From Algibacter miyuki (lineage in GTDB: Bacteria > Bacteroidota > Bacteroidia > Flavobacteriales > Flavobacteriaceae), in assembly GCF_042427745.1 (NCBI RefSeq), contig NZ_JBHMFA010000005.1: a stretch of DNA of 64,000 nt, one strand, 5' to 3'. The notes below the pieces were generated by a model that was not told the origin of the DNA, made no database searches, and was given only the letters and a program-made list of their open reading frames with translations. Every line of letters begins with the position of its first letter. Position 1 is the stretch's first letter. This document shows positions 17,185 to 26,505 of this stretch, piece by piece. The translations under genes and the position numbers were made by a program.

Positions 17185-19068
17185 TTAATTGTTATTATTT
17201 ATTAATAATATATTTTTAGAGTTGTCAACAATACTAAAATCGACATTAAATTGAGAATTTTGAATGGTAATATTCTCGCAACCATCAATATTACTCTTGT
17301 TTTTACTAAAAGCATTGAAATTACAATTATCGAATACTAGGTTCTTTTCGCTATTTGCAATAAGATCATAAAAATCCACAGATCTACGACCAACATTAAT
17401 AGTTTCATTTTTAATAAATATATCTTTAACATCAGCACCATTTGCAACATAACCATAACTTGTAGAAAGATCTGTTTCTAAAGTATTATTATAAAAACTT
17501 GCTTTATAAAACCTTTTACCTAACGTTATACCAGATTTAAAATCTTTTAAAACATTATCATACACTTCAAAATTCTCTCCAGATAATACCATTGGATTTT
17601 TATAGCCCGTTACTTTATTTCCATATATTTGGTAGTTATAGTTAAACTCATTTCCAAAATAGTCTAATCTTGATAACACTTTAATACCGTATTCCAATGA
17701 GACACCATTTTCAATTCTAGACTCCATGGTGTTATTTCTAATTATAATATCGTGAGAAGCAATATTACCAATTCCTCCATCAAAATAGTTATCTTCTATA
17801 GTTATAAACGAACCCGTAAACAAAACAACATCTCCTGCTCTATTATTTTTAAAAGTATTCCCTCTTAAAACAACATTTTCTATTTTTTCATACTCTTTAA
17901 GAGTCCCATCCGCTTCTCTTACGCGCCAAGCTTCAAAGCTTATCCCTTGCATTGGCCAAGCTCCTGCAGAACTGTATTTTACCCCACTTGGGCTATCGCC
18001 TTCCGCTGTATTAAAGATGTTACAATTTTCTACTAATATACCATCACCATCTAGAATGCTTAATCCATTTCTTCGAGCCCCATCAATAGTGCAATTTCTT
18101 AACGTTACATTTTTTGAAATTACAGCATTTCCTGGTGTTCCATCTGTAGCCCTAATAGAACTACCATGTACTACAAAACCATCTCCCGATCCATCTAAAA
18201 TATTAATACCTTCCAAAGTGACATTTACACCACCAGAAACGTGAGTAACATGCCCCCACTCATGAGTATCATATTCTTTGCCATATAAATCTACTACAGG
18301 TGTATAATCATGCTCATAGCGATCACCTATTAAATTTCCTCCAGTTACCTTAATATTTTCACCTTTAAAAACCATTATTAAGCTATATGCATGTGCATTA
18401 TTAGGTTGCACACGTAAGTATGTGTTATCTGTCATACTTAACTCAAAATTAGAGGGTAATAAAATGGCACTCTCTGATTTAATTTTAGGATTATTTACTC
18501 GAGAACTAACATCGAAATAGGCATTTAAATTATCAACTTCGAACTTAGTACCTCCTAGTTTTTGCACTAGTAGCATCACATCATTGAATTTTTTTCTATT
18601 AGACAGTGCCACATCATCTTCAACTTTATCTTCAATAATCTCCCAACGTTCTGGTAGAAAATTAAAAACATTATTTTTTAATTCCGGTAGCACTCCCGCA
18701 ACCGTTAAAGTGGAGTTTAATAACTCGCCCGAAATAATAGAACCTTCGGAAAAACTTAACGTTCCATTTATAATATCTCCTCCTTCGTAAATAATAGATA
18801 CGTTAGAAGGTAAGGTTACCGTTTCGTAACCCAAATCCATGACGCAATTAATAATTACTATTGAATTAGGTTCAACGTTTTCTAATTTGAATTCACAAGG
18901 AAGACTTGAATCTACATCAGAATTAGTATCATTATCTTCATTAGTATTAACTACTGCTGCTTTTTCTTCTATCGCTTGAATTTCCTCCAATGCCTCTTCA
19001 GTACATCCTGTAAATATAAATAATAGGGAAAATAAGGGAATTAACATAGGTCTAAATATAAATTTCAT
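17185..19068 (-). CDS. Right-handed beta-helix lipoprotein, paralogue A
   Basis: A 627-aa exported lipoprotein. I place the start at the ATG at 19068 because the residues from there form a signal peptide with lipobox LFIFTGC, and because a promoter box lies at 19100-19107, inside the longer frame that begins at 19161. The mature protein has many short strand-turn repeats (GDGILVENCNI, IENVVLRGNTF, ITIEDNYF) typical of pectate-lyase-like parallel beta-helices. Such folds occur in polysaccharide lyases, epimerases and phage-type depolymerases. It is highly similar along its length to its neighbour at 19338. A role in modifying or binding the locus polysaccharide at the cell surface is inference. 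No lyase or epimerase catalytic set was recognised. Confidence 0.75.
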   Translation of the reverse strand: MKFIFRPMLIPLFSLLFIFTGCTEEALEEIQAIEEKAAVVNTNEDNDTNSDVDSSLPCEFKLENVEPNSIVIINCVMDLGYETVTLPSNVSIIYEGGDIINGTLSFSEGSIISGELLNSTLTVAGVLPELKNNVFNFLPERWEIIEDKVEDDVALSNRKKFNDVMLLVQKLGGTKFEVDNLNAYFDVSSRVNNPKIKSESAILLPSNFELSMTDNTYLRVQPNNAHAYSLIMVFKGENIKVTGGNLIGDRYEHDYTPVVDLYGKEYDTHEWGHVTHVSGGVNVTLEGINILDGSGDGFVVHGSSIRATDGTPGNAVISKNVTLRNCTIDGARRNGLSILDGDGILVENCNIFNTAEGDSPSGVKYSSAGAWPMQGISFEAWRVREADGTLKEYEKIENVVLRGNTFKNNRAGDVVLFTGSFITIEDNYFDGGIGNIASHDIIIRNNTMESRIENGVSLEYGIKVLSRLDYFGNEFNYNYQIYGNKVTGYKNPMVLSGENFEVYDNVLKDFKSGITLGKRFYKASFYNNTLETDLSTSYGYVANGADVKDIFIKNETINVGRRSVDFYDLIANSEKNLVFDNCNFNAFSKNKSNIDGCENITIQNSQFNVDFSIVDNSKNILLINNNN

Positions 19069-19099
19069 AATTTTTGTATTTTGAAGTATTATTATGCTA

Positions 19100-19134
19100 C
19101 AAATGTATAGAGTAACATTAATAAAAAACGACAA
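19100..19134 (-). promoter_or_regulatory. Bacteroidota-type promoter for beta-helix lipoprotein A
   Basis: On the minus strand TTG (19134-19132), a 24-bp spacer and an exact TACATTTG -7 box (19107-19100) precede the ATG at 19068. The spacer is at the long end of the reported range. This placement excludes the upstream ATG at 19161. Confidence 0.6.
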
Positions 19135-19280
19135 AATACTTATTAATTCGATGAAATGCATTAAAAACTATAAATTATATCGATAAAATACTTATAACAT
19201 CGATTAAATGTAATTTTATAACTTTTAATAAATTAGACAATTTAAACAACATCAACGATTTACATTACAATTATGGACAG

Positions 19281-19313
19281 AAAAAACCTCAAACATTAAT
19301 AATGCCTGAGGTT
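19281..19313 (-). terminator. Intrinsic terminator of beta-helix lipoprotein B
   Basis: Read on the minus strand, AACCTCAGGCATTA pairs with TAATGTTTGAGGTT (two G-U pairs), followed by a run of Ts. It starts 24 bp after the stop codon at 19338, so the two lipoprotein genes are probably separate transcripts. Confidence 0.8.
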
Positions 19314-19337
19314 ATAATATTAAATTTAAATAGGTTC

Positions 19338-21206
19338 TTACTTATTATTATCAATAAACAAGATGTTTTTTGAATCATCTACAACACTAAAATCTACATT
19401 AAAAGTAGAATTTTTAATTGTAATATTCTCACATCCATCAATATTACTTTTATTTCTACTAATTGTATTAAACTCACAATTATCAAACACTAAACCTTGT
19501 TCAGAATCTGCAATAACATCGTAAAAATCAACAGATCTACGCCCAACAGTAATATTTTCATTTTTGATATTAATATCTTTAATATCAGCTCCTCTAGCCA
19601 CATATCCATAACTTGTAGATAAATCTGTCTCTAAAGTATTATTATAAAATTTTGAGTAATAAAATCTTTTACCTAAAGAAATAGCGCTTTTAAACCCAGT
19701 CAATGCATTATCGTGAACGTCAAAATTCTCACCTGAAAGTACCATCGCATTTTTGTAACCATCAATTTTATTCCCATAAATTTCATAATTAAAATTAGTT
19801 TCTTCATCATTTACTAAATATGATTTAATTAAAATACCATACTCACTTGGCTCTCCATCTATTTCTCCAGCTTGCATAACATTATTTCTTATTATAATAT
19901 TATTAGACGCCTTATTTCCTATTCTCGACTCAAAATAGTTATTTTCTACTGTAATAAAAGAGCCTGTAAATAAAACAATATCTCCATAGATATTGCCTTT
20001 GAATCTATTACCTCTTAGAATAACGTTTTCAATTTTCTCATATTCATATAAACTACCGTCACTATTTCTAACGCGCCAAGCCTCAAAACTAACGCCGTGT
20101 TTTGGCCATGTACCTGCACTACTATAATTTTCACCAGTAGGATTTGTTCCTAAAGCAGTATCTAGAATATCACAATTTTCCACTAAAATACCATCGCCAT
20201 CAAGCAGACTAAGTGCATTTCTTCTTGAGGCTTCAATAATACTGTTTTTCAAAACAACTCCTGTTGATATCACTGAATTACCTGCTGTTCCATCAATATT
20301 TCTAATTGTACTACCTGCTACTTGAAACCCATCACCACTGGCATCCGATATACGCACCCCATCAATAACTACATTTACGCCTCCTCGAATATCCATAACA
20401 TGTCCCCACTCATGTGAATCATAAGAATTACCATATAAATCAATAATAGGTGTATAATCATGCTCCCATCGGTCTCCTACTAAATTACCTCCAGTAATTG
20501 AAATATTTTCAGATTCATATACCATTATTAAAGCATAACTATGTGCATTACTCGGTTGAACCCTAATAAAGGTATTATCGGTCATAGCCAAGTTAAAATC
20601 AGAAGGAATAAGGATAGCCTCTTCTGACTTTATCTTTGGATTATTAACTCGGGCTCCCACCTCAAAGTAAGCATCCATTTCATCAATTTTCAACGTATTA
20701 AAACCATAGTTCTTAGCCAAAACCATCATGGAGTTCAATATTTCTCGGTTTTTTAAAGCAACCGCATCGGACACTTTACCTTCGACAATCCCCCATCGAC
20801 TAGGCTCAAAATTAAAAGAAACATCTCTAATAGCAGGTTTTTCTCCAGCTAATATTAATGAAGAATTCATTAGAGCTACATCTATATATGTACCTTCAGA
20901 AAAATTTAAAGTTCCATTAATGATATCGCCTCCCTCTCCTAAAAGGCTGATATTGTTAGGTAAGTTAATTGTTTCTCCCTCTAAATCAAGTAAACAATTA
21001 ATAATTATTGTTGAGTTAGATTCAACATTATTTAATCCAAAATCACAAGCATAAATCGCTTCTGAATCAACATCTTCATTACTCCCAGTAATATTACTAT
21101 CACTTACTTCGGGATCAACATACACTTCTTCATTGTTACAGGACACTAATGCAACTACTGCTATTGCCATGTAAAGTAAACCCCTCTTACTCAAAATTCT
21201 CTTCAT
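19338..21206 (-). CDS. Right-handed beta-helix lipoprotein, paralogue B
   Basis: A 622-aa paralogue of the gene at 17185. It has a lipoprotein signal peptide (lipobox VALVSC, Cys at about residue 23). An acidic, low-complexity linker is followed by the same beta-helix coils, including GDGILVENCDI, IENVILRGNRF and ITVENNYF. Both share YSSAG.WP, VSFEAWRVR/ISFEAWRVR and HEWGHV blocks, and by eye most central residues are identical, with the N-terminal 60 residues more variable. It is followed by its own terminator. Its location in the middle of the polysaccharide locus, on the strand opposite to the synthesis genes, suggests separate control and a surface role on the same polymer (inference). 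Confidence 0.75.
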   Translation of the reverse strand: MKRILSKRGLLYMAIAVVALVSCNNEEVYVDPEVSDSNITGSNEDVDSEAIYACDFGLNNVESNSTIIINCLLDLEGETINLPNNISLLGEGGDIINGTLNFSEGTYIDVALMNSSLILAGEKPAIRDVSFNFEPSRWGIVEGKVSDAVALKNREILNSMMVLAKNYGFNTLKIDEMDAYFEVGARVNNPKIKSEEAILIPSDFNLAMTDNTFIRVQPSNAHSYALIMVYESENISITGGNLVGDRWEHDYTPIIDLYGNSYDSHEWGHVMDIRGGVNVVIDGVRISDASGDGFQVAGSTIRNIDGTAGNSVISTGVVLKNSIIEASRRNALSLLDGDGILVENCDILDTALGTNPTGENYSSAGTWPKHGVSFEAWRVRNSDGSLYEYEKIENVILRGNRFKGNIYGDIVLFTGSFITVENNYFESRIGNKASNNIIIRNNVMQAGEIDGEPSEYGILIKSYLVNDEETNFNYEIYGNKIDGYKNAMVLSGENFDVHDNALTGFKSAISLGKRFYYSKFYNNTLETDLSTSYGYVARGADIKDINIKNENITVGRRSVDFYDVIADSEQGLVFDNCEFNTISRNKSNIDGCENITIKNSTFNVDFSVVDDSKNILFIDNNK

Positions 21207-21636
21207 AATTTGTTTATTTTATAACTTTTAAAGTTTATAATATAAAAATCAAATTACAGGTGTATCGATAGCAATTTATTTAACAATATCCCTATAACAT
21301 TAGATCTCAATACTAATTATCATAAACATAACTACGAGGTTAAGAGTGATTTGGATCATTCTAAATTTCAAAGTGCGAATTTAGGGATGAAATAATTAAA
21401 AACAAGTCATTGTTAATAACTTTTAAGATTACACAGAAATTCCTGATGAAATACATCAGAATCCCCCTGCTATAAAGCATGCTTTGTTTTATTAAATATG
21501 CGTAAAAAACTTACAAACACCAATTTATTCGTAATTCTACATTTTGAGAAATACCACATTTACAAAAACCTTTAATAACATTAATGAAGCCTTAAGTTTT
21601 ATATATTTGCAACAACGTCTAACCTTTTATCGGTTT
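21207..21636. other. Divergent intergenic region between lipoprotein B and the GT4 gene
   Basis: About 430 bp with no convincing gene. The plus-strand promoter box for the glycosyltransferase lies at its right end (21602). No exact TAnnTTTG box was found for the lipoprotein, although GTAATTTG (minus, near 21250) is a near match. Confidence 0.4.
21602..21609 (+). promoter_or_regulatory. Promoter -7 box (TATATTTG) of the second polysaccharide block
   Basis: An exact TAnnTTTG, 27 bp before the ATG at 21637 and without a clear TTG partner. It lies inside the longer reading frame that begins at 21544, so it argues for the downstream start. Confidence 0.5.
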
Positions 21637-22794
21637 ATGAAAAAAAAAATAATTAGAATTACCACCGTTCCATTATCGCTTAGCGGTTTACTAAAAGGAC
21701 AACTACGTTTTATGTCCAATTATTATGATATCCTCGGTGTATCATCACGAGGAGACGATAAGCATTTAGACAAACTTATAGAGCTAGAAGGCATTCCAAC
21801 CGTTGCGGTGGAAATGACACGTAAAATAACACCTATAAAAGATTTAGTTGCCGTGTACCAATTATATAAGGTCTTTAAAAAGGAACAGCCTTTTATAGTA
21901 CATTCCCACACCCCAAAAGCAGGCACATTAGGTATGTTAGCGGCATTTTTGGCCCGTGTACCGCACCGTTTACATACTATTGCTGGCCTTCCGCTTGTAG
22001 AAGCTACAGGTTTAAAGCGTACACTTTTGAATACGGTTGAATCGATGACTTACGCTTGTGCTACCAAAATTTATCCAAATTCATATGGCTTAAAAGACAT
22101 TATACTAAAGGAGGGGTTTACTACTGAAGCCAAACTAAAAGTTATAGCCAAAGGGAGCTCTAACGGGATAGATACCAGTTTTTTCAACCCAGAAGATTAC
22201 AAAGATGGTACTAAAAATGCATCCTTAAGAGCCAGTCTTAATATTAACCCCGACGATTTTGTTTTTGTATTTGTCGGACGATTAGTAACCGATAAAGGGA
22301 TTAACGAATTGGTTTCTGCTTTTGAGACTCTGCATAAAACGCAAAAAAATATAAAATTACTTTTAGTGGGTACTTACGAATCGGAACTCGACCCGCTACG
22401 TCCTGAAACCTTAAATTACATAGACAACAATAATACCGTTATAAACACCGGATGGGTCGATGATGTACGTCCTTATTTAGCCATATCTAATGCGCTTACT
22501 TTTCCGAGTTACCGTGAAGGATTCCCTAATGTGGTAATGCAAGCAGGCGCTATGGAGCTCCCTTGTATTGTTACCGATATTAATGGATGTAATGAAATTG
22601 TAAAACACAACGAAACCGGAATTATTGTACCTATTAAAGATGCTCAAGCTTTATTAAAAGCGATGACATCGGTTTTAGAGCATGAAAGTGCATCAAAAAA
22701 AATGGGGCAATTATGCCGAATACATATTGTGAATAATTTTGAGCGTCAAGTGGTTTGGAATGCTTTACTTAGCGAATATAATGCCTTGAATTAA
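21637..22794 (+). CDS. Glycosyltransferase family 4
   Basis: A 385-aa GT-B enzyme. I start it at 21637 (MKKKIIRITTVPLSL) because of the promoter box at 21602 and because the preceding 31 residues look unlike the family. SLSGLLKGQ is the N-terminal glycine loop, VHSHTPKAGTLGMLAA the acceptor-side helix, and PSYREGFPNVVMQAGAMELP the donor-binding EX7E region. Enzymes of this type (PglA, CapM and relatives) often add the second sugar to an undecaprenyl-linked amino-sugar. It opens the second plus-strand block, 9 bp before the ATP-grasp gene. Sugar specificity is unknown. Confidence 0.9.
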   Translation: MKKKIIRITTVPLSLSGLLKGQLRFMSNYYDILGVSSRGDDKHLDKLIELEGIPTVAVEMTRKITPIKDLVAVYQLYKVFKKEQPFIVHSHTPKAGTLGMLAAFLARVPHRLHTIAGLPLVEATGLKRTLLNTVESMTYACATKIYPNSYGLKDIILKEGFTTEAKLKVIAKGSSNGIDTSFFNPEDYKDGTKNASLRASLNINPDDFVFVFVGRLVTDKGINELVSAFETLHKTQKNIKLLLVGTYESELDPLRPETLNYIDNNNTVINTGWVDDVRPYLAISNALTFPSYREGFPNVVMQAGAMELPCIVTDINGCNEIVKHNETGIIVPIKDAQALLKAMTSVLEHESASKKMGQLCRIHIVNNFERQVVWNALLSEYNALN

Positions 22795-22803
22795 AACCAC
22801 CCC

Positions 22804-23841
22804 ATGCTTCATAGAATTAAACATTTAAGTGTTTTTTTTAAAGACCCGAACAAAAAACCACTGCTTAAAATAGCAAAAGAACTGGTGATGTTTGGTGTCT
22901 TAAAAAAAAGTATTCCTATAGATTATTTTAGAAAATACCTGTACCGAAAGGGTGTTTCTAATTATAAAAACTACTTAAGCATTAAGGAATACTATAGTTT
23001 AATTCATTCACCAAAAATGGTTTTTCCTGAAGTTTCTTCTATTTTAAATAATAAATTAGCCTTCAATAACCATTGCGCAAGTTTACATTTACCTACACCT
23101 CGCCTACTGAGTTATCATTTTAATACCCGCTGGTTTTATAACAATACAGTGACATCCATCACATCGGAAGCTGATGTTTTAAGTTTCTTCCATGATGTTT
23201 TTAAAACATTGGATGCTGACAAACTCTTTTTAAAACCCATACTTGGCCAAGGTGGCGATGGCTGTATTCTGTTAAAAAAAGAATATTTAGAAACACAAAT
23301 AGCCACGAATTACAACGCTTTAATAACACACAGTTATATACATCAAGTGTATATTGAACAACACGATGCTATTAATCGTATTTATAATAAATCGGTAAAC
23401 ACCATTAGAATAGACACCTATATTGATAAACACGATACCGTACAAATTTTGGGTGCTTTTATGCGTTTTGGAGCTGGAGGTAACGCCACGGATAATGTAC
23501 ACAATGGCGGCTTTTATGTATCGGTAAATCTAAATTCGGGTCAACTTCAAGGTGTAGGGAGACAAGATATTGTGAAAGGCGGTAAAGAAGTTACCCATCA
23601 CCCAGACAGTAATATCAAGCTAGATGGCTTTCAAATTCCATATTATAAAGCAGCCTTTGAGCTGGTAAAAAATGCTACTACCGGTTTACCTAACCGCATT
23701 GTAGGTTGGGATATCGCTATAACCAACAACGGCCCTATACTTGTAGAAGGCAACACCAACCCGTCCTTACACGTTACTGATGTCGCTAGTGCAGGCTATT
23801 TAAATAACAAGTATATTCAAGAAGCGCTTTTAGAACTATAA
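22804..23841 (+). CDS. Sugar-transfer-associated ATP-grasp protein
   Basis: A 345-aa protein of the ATP-grasp family found in polysaccharide loci. FLKPILGQGGDG (about residues 143-154) is the ATP lysine and glycine-rich loop, and WDIAITNNGPILVEGNTNPS near residues 303-322 supplies the metal-binding Glu and Asn. The fold ligates a carboxylate to an amine or thiol through an acyl-phosphate. Its substrate is unknown. Its TAA stop overlaps an ATG (TAATG at 23839-23843) that now opens only a 12-codon frame, because of a 38-bp tandem duplication. The CapK-type gene begins 38 bp later. An amide-forming role together with CapK is inference. Confidence 0.78.
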   Translation: MLHRIKHLSVFFKDPNKKPLLKIAKELVMFGVLKKSIPIDYFRKYLYRKGVSNYKNYLSIKEYYSLIHSPKMVFPEVSSILNNKLAFNNHCASLHLPTPRLLSYHFNTRWFYNNTVTSITSEADVLSFFHDVFKTLDADKLFLKPILGQGGDGCILLKKEYLETQIATNYNALITHSYIHQVYIEQHDAINRIYNKSVNTIRIDTYIDKHDTVQILGAFMRFGAGGNATDNVHNGGFYVSVNLNSGQLQGVGRQDIVKGGKEVTHHPDSNIKLDGFQIPYYKAAFELVKNATTGLPNRIVGWDIAITNNGPILVEGNTNPSLHVTDVASAGYLNNKYIQEALLEL

Positions 23842-23905
23842 TGATGCCTAAATTTATTAATAACCTATTAGAACTATAATGATGCCTAAATTTATTAATA
23901 ACCTA
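23830..23905 (+). repeat. Perfect 38-bp tandem duplication at a gene junction
   Basis: Two identical 38-bp units (23830-23867 and 23868-23905) start TTAGAACTATAATGATGCC. Each carries the end of the ATP-grasp gene (codons for LEL-stop) and the start of the CapK gene (MMPKFINNL). The first copy now encodes a 12-residue frame (23841-23879) whose stop overlaps the real start at 23879. Confidence 0.97.
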
Positions 23906-25198
23906 TCGGAAATTTTGCGGAACCGTATGTTTTGGGTTTTAGATACCGTAAAAGGGTGTCCTATAAAACAACATTTAAATGATATTAGCTTCATATTAAA
24001 TCATTTTGATAAGCCAGAAGCACAACAAAAAATTGAAAACAACCGCAATAAGCTTCTAGAACATAGTATTGAAACAACAGCTTTCTATAAAAGTTTGAAC
24101 GTATCAAGTTCTGATTTCCTATCCTTTCCTGTAATTAATAAAAACAATGTTAAAGCCCAGCAAGATCAATTTGTTTCCAATCTATTTCGTGATAAAAAAA
24201 ATACAATACGGTCAACAAGTGGCTCTACGGGAACTCCTTTCAAGGTGGTTCATAATAAAAATAAAATTTACAGGAACAATGCCGACACCATTTATTTTTC
24301 AGAATTGGCAGGGTTTAAAATAGGGTATCAACTTTGGTATATTAGACATTGGGCGGCGAATTTTAAAAACTCAAACCTAAAAAACAGATTGCAAAACTTA
24401 AAACCTATTGAAGTTTTAGATTTACAACCTAACCAAATATCAGCAATAATAAAACAGCTACAAGAAACTCCTGGACATAAGGGATTTCTAGGCTTCCCTT
24501 CTGCTTTTGAGCAAATTTGTAAATTTTTAGATGAAGAAAAAGCACAGCCACTAGACACCAACATAACATCTATCATTGGAATGGCCGAAGCCGTTAACAG
24601 CTACACCAAAGCACGTATGGCTTATTATTTTAAAACACCTATGGTATCCCGTTATTCTAACATGGAAAATGGAATTTTGGCTCAACAAATGCCAAATTCT
24701 AATAACTTTACAATAAACTGGGCCTCGTACCATATTGAAATCTTAAATATCGACAATGATAATCAGGCTCCTAAAGGTACGCTTGGCAGAATTGTAATTA
24801 CCGATTTATTCAGCTATGCCATGCCTTTAATTAGATACGATACGGGAGACATAGGAAGCATCGATTACACCGTTACTCCTCCTGTTTTAAACAAAATTGA
24901 AGGTCGAAAAACGGATACAATTTATAACACTAAAGGTCAAATTGTGTCCGCTTTTATGATGACGGAAAGTGTTGCATTTCCAGGTATAAATCAAATTCAA
25001 TTTATACAAGATGGAAAAACAAGCTACACCATAAAACTAAATTGTTCTAACGATTTTAACACTGAAACGGCAGTTATAGACAAGTTTAAAAGTTTTCTAG
25101 GTGCTAATGCTGATATACAGATTCGATATGTTGATGAAATCCCGTTACTTTCATCTGGAAAACGTAAAATGACACTGAATAACTATATAAAACAATAA
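23879..25198 (+). CDS. CapK/PaaK-type adenylate-forming ligase (second copy)
   Basis: A 439-aa ANL-superfamily protein. RSTSGSTGTPFKV (near residue 112) is the phosphate-binding loop, MPLIRYDTGDIG the conserved C-terminal-domain hinge block, and LSSGKRKM near the C-terminus contains the candidate catalytic lysine. It is a distant paralogue of the gene at 13200. I start it at 23879, in the second unit of the tandem duplication. A start at 23841 would hit a stop after 12 codons. Its neighbours (ATP-grasp before, PLP aminotransferase-like after) suggest a pathway that activates an amino or keto acid and joins it to a sugar (inference). Confidence 0.8.
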   Translation: MMPKFINNLSEILRNRMFWVLDTVKGCPIKQHLNDISFILNHFDKPEAQQKIENNRNKLLEHSIETTAFYKSLNVSSSDFLSFPVINKNNVKAQQDQFVSNLFRDKKNTIRSTSGSTGTPFKVVHNKNKIYRNNADTIYFSELAGFKIGYQLWYIRHWAANFKNSNLKNRLQNLKPIEVLDLQPNQISAIIKQLQETPGHKGFLGFPSAFEQICKFLDEEKAQPLDTNITSIIGMAEAVNSYTKARMAYYFKTPMVSRYSNMENGILAQQMPNSNNFTINWASYHIEILNIDNDNQAPKGTLGRIVITDLFSYAMPLIRYDTGDIGSIDYTVTPPVLNKIEGRKTDTIYNTKGQIVSAFMMTESVAFPGINQIQFIQDGKTSYTIKLNCSNDFNTETAVIDKFKSFLGANADIQIRYVDEIPLLSSGKRKMTLNNYIKQ

Positions 25199-25273
25199 TA
25201 GTGAGATTATTATTCTTCGGAAAAATAAATAATCAATAATTTAGCCTGTAAGAATAAAAAACAAATTCCAATT

Positions 25274-26338
25274 ATGCCGCATGATACTACAAGTCCTAAA
25301 AAAGGATTTGGATCATTTTTTTCATATATAGATCCTAAGTCGGAGCTTTTAGCAGATTCAAAAAATCAATTTAATCCATTAAACAATACTTTGTTTTATA
25401 ATGGTAGGCACGCAATTAAATACATCGTTGAACTTATTCAAAAGGAAAAAAATATAAATACGTTTTGGCTTCCGGAATACTACTGTCAGCATGTAACCCA
25501 TTGGTTAAAGCAAAACTACAGTAATATTAAAACATACCCTGTAGACCCTAAAAATCCAGATTATTGTATTGAAGGCAATCTATTTCTTGAAAACAACGAC
25601 ATTATTTTAGTTAATAATTTTTGGGGAATCTCTAAATGCAACCTCGATTATCAGAATGATACTGTTTCCGTGATTGAAGACCATTCACATGGTTGGCTCA
25701 GTGAGTCATGTTTAAATAGTTCGGCCGATTTTTGTGTGGCGTCTTTAAGAAAATCAGTTCCTGCACCTTTAGGCGGCATGGCTTGGATTCCTAATGGTGC
25801 ATCTCTTAAAACAATACCACTAGAGCCATCGCCTGTATTCGAATCTGTTTGGAATACTGTTTTACTTGCAATGCAAAAGAAAGCTATCTTCGAAACACAG
25901 AAAGGTATCAACGATTCACTAAAAACTGAATTTTTATCATTAATTAATGATGCCGAACTTAAAATGCACGAAAACTATGAGTTAGGTGCATTTCCAGAAC
26001 AGCATAAAGAGACTTTAAAACAATATTTAAAAATTGATTATGGCGATTTCAAACAAGGAAACTACCAGCATTTAGTTTCCTTATTAAAAGGCAGCGAACA
26101 TTTTGACCTTATTAGTAGTACAGAAACAACTTTCGGGTTAACATTATACTTTGATAATTTGGATACGATGAATGCTTTTAAAAACCATCTTATATCACAA
26201 CAAATTTATCCGTCTTTATTATGGCCAGGAAATCCTAAAACTTATGGTTATTACTTAAACATTCATATAGATTATCGCTATAACAAAAGTGACATGACCT
26301 ACATGAGTCGTATAATTAATAAATTCAAACAGGTTTAA
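25274..26338 (+). CDS. PLP-dependent aminotransferase-fold protein, DegT-like
   Basis: A 354-aa protein that looks like a divergent fold-type-I PLP enzyme. NGRHAIKYI near residue 43 is equivalent to the GR.A..YIL start of DegT-like families, Asp136 in VIEDHSHG would bind the PLP nitrogen, and Lys160 in ASLRKSVPAPLGG is the expected Schiff-base lysine. It may aminate a sugar or make an amino acid for the adjacent CapK/ATP-grasp pair. The catalytic set appears complete, but overall resemblance to characterised enzymes is weak. The function is therefore open. Confidence 0.68.
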   Translation: MPHDTTSPKKGFGSFFSYIDPKSELLADSKNQFNPLNNTLFYNGRHAIKYIVELIQKEKNINTFWLPEYYCQHVTHWLKQNYSNIKTYPVDPKNPDYCIEGNLFLENNDIILVNNFWGISKCNLDYQNDTVSVIEDHSHGWLSESCLNSSADFCVASLRKSVPAPLGGMAWIPNGASLKTIPLEPSPVFESVWNTVLLAMQKKAIFETQKGINDSLKTEFLSLINDAELKMHENYELGAFPEQHKETLKQYLKIDYGDFKQGNYQHLVSLLKGSEHFDLISSTETTFGLTLYFDNLDTMNAFKNHLISQQIYPSLLWPGNPKTYGYYLNIHIDYRYNKSDMTYMSRIINKFKQV

Positions 26339-26408
26339 AGCAGAAGATTTTTAGATAGAACGAGTTAGAAGTATTCAAATAACGATGATATGGAAACATA
26401 AACGTTTT

Positions 26409-26442
26409 TTGTTTTATTCAACCATAAAATACAATACTTTTG
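26409..26442 (+). promoter_or_regulatory. Bacteroidota-type promoter of the sugar transferase gene
   Basis: TTG (26409-26411), a 23-bp spacer and an exact TACTTTTG -7 box (26435-26442), 63 bp before the ATG at 26506. This shows the initiating transferase has its own transcription start. Confidence 0.7.
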
Positions 26443-26505
26443 ACAAAACATAGCCTAAAACATAAGGCACCTATATTATAATATTTACAACTTATATTAC
26501 ACAAC

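Noticed and set aside
19069..19161. 31-residue N-terminal extension of beta-helix lipoprotein A
   Set aside because: It precedes a good lipoprotein signal peptide and contains an exact promoter -7 box, so it is probably untranslated.
17185..21206. HEWGH in both beta-helix lipoproteins resembles the HExxH zinc-protease motif
   Set aside because: It lies within regular beta-helix coils, without the downstream Glu/His/Asp ligand or a metzincin-like context; related EWG.. blocks are common in pectate-lyase-like proteins.
23841..23879. 12-codon frame MMPKFINNLLEL as a gene
   Set aside because: It is a by-product of the 38-bp tandem duplication; it may affect coupling but is unlikely to make a functional peptide.
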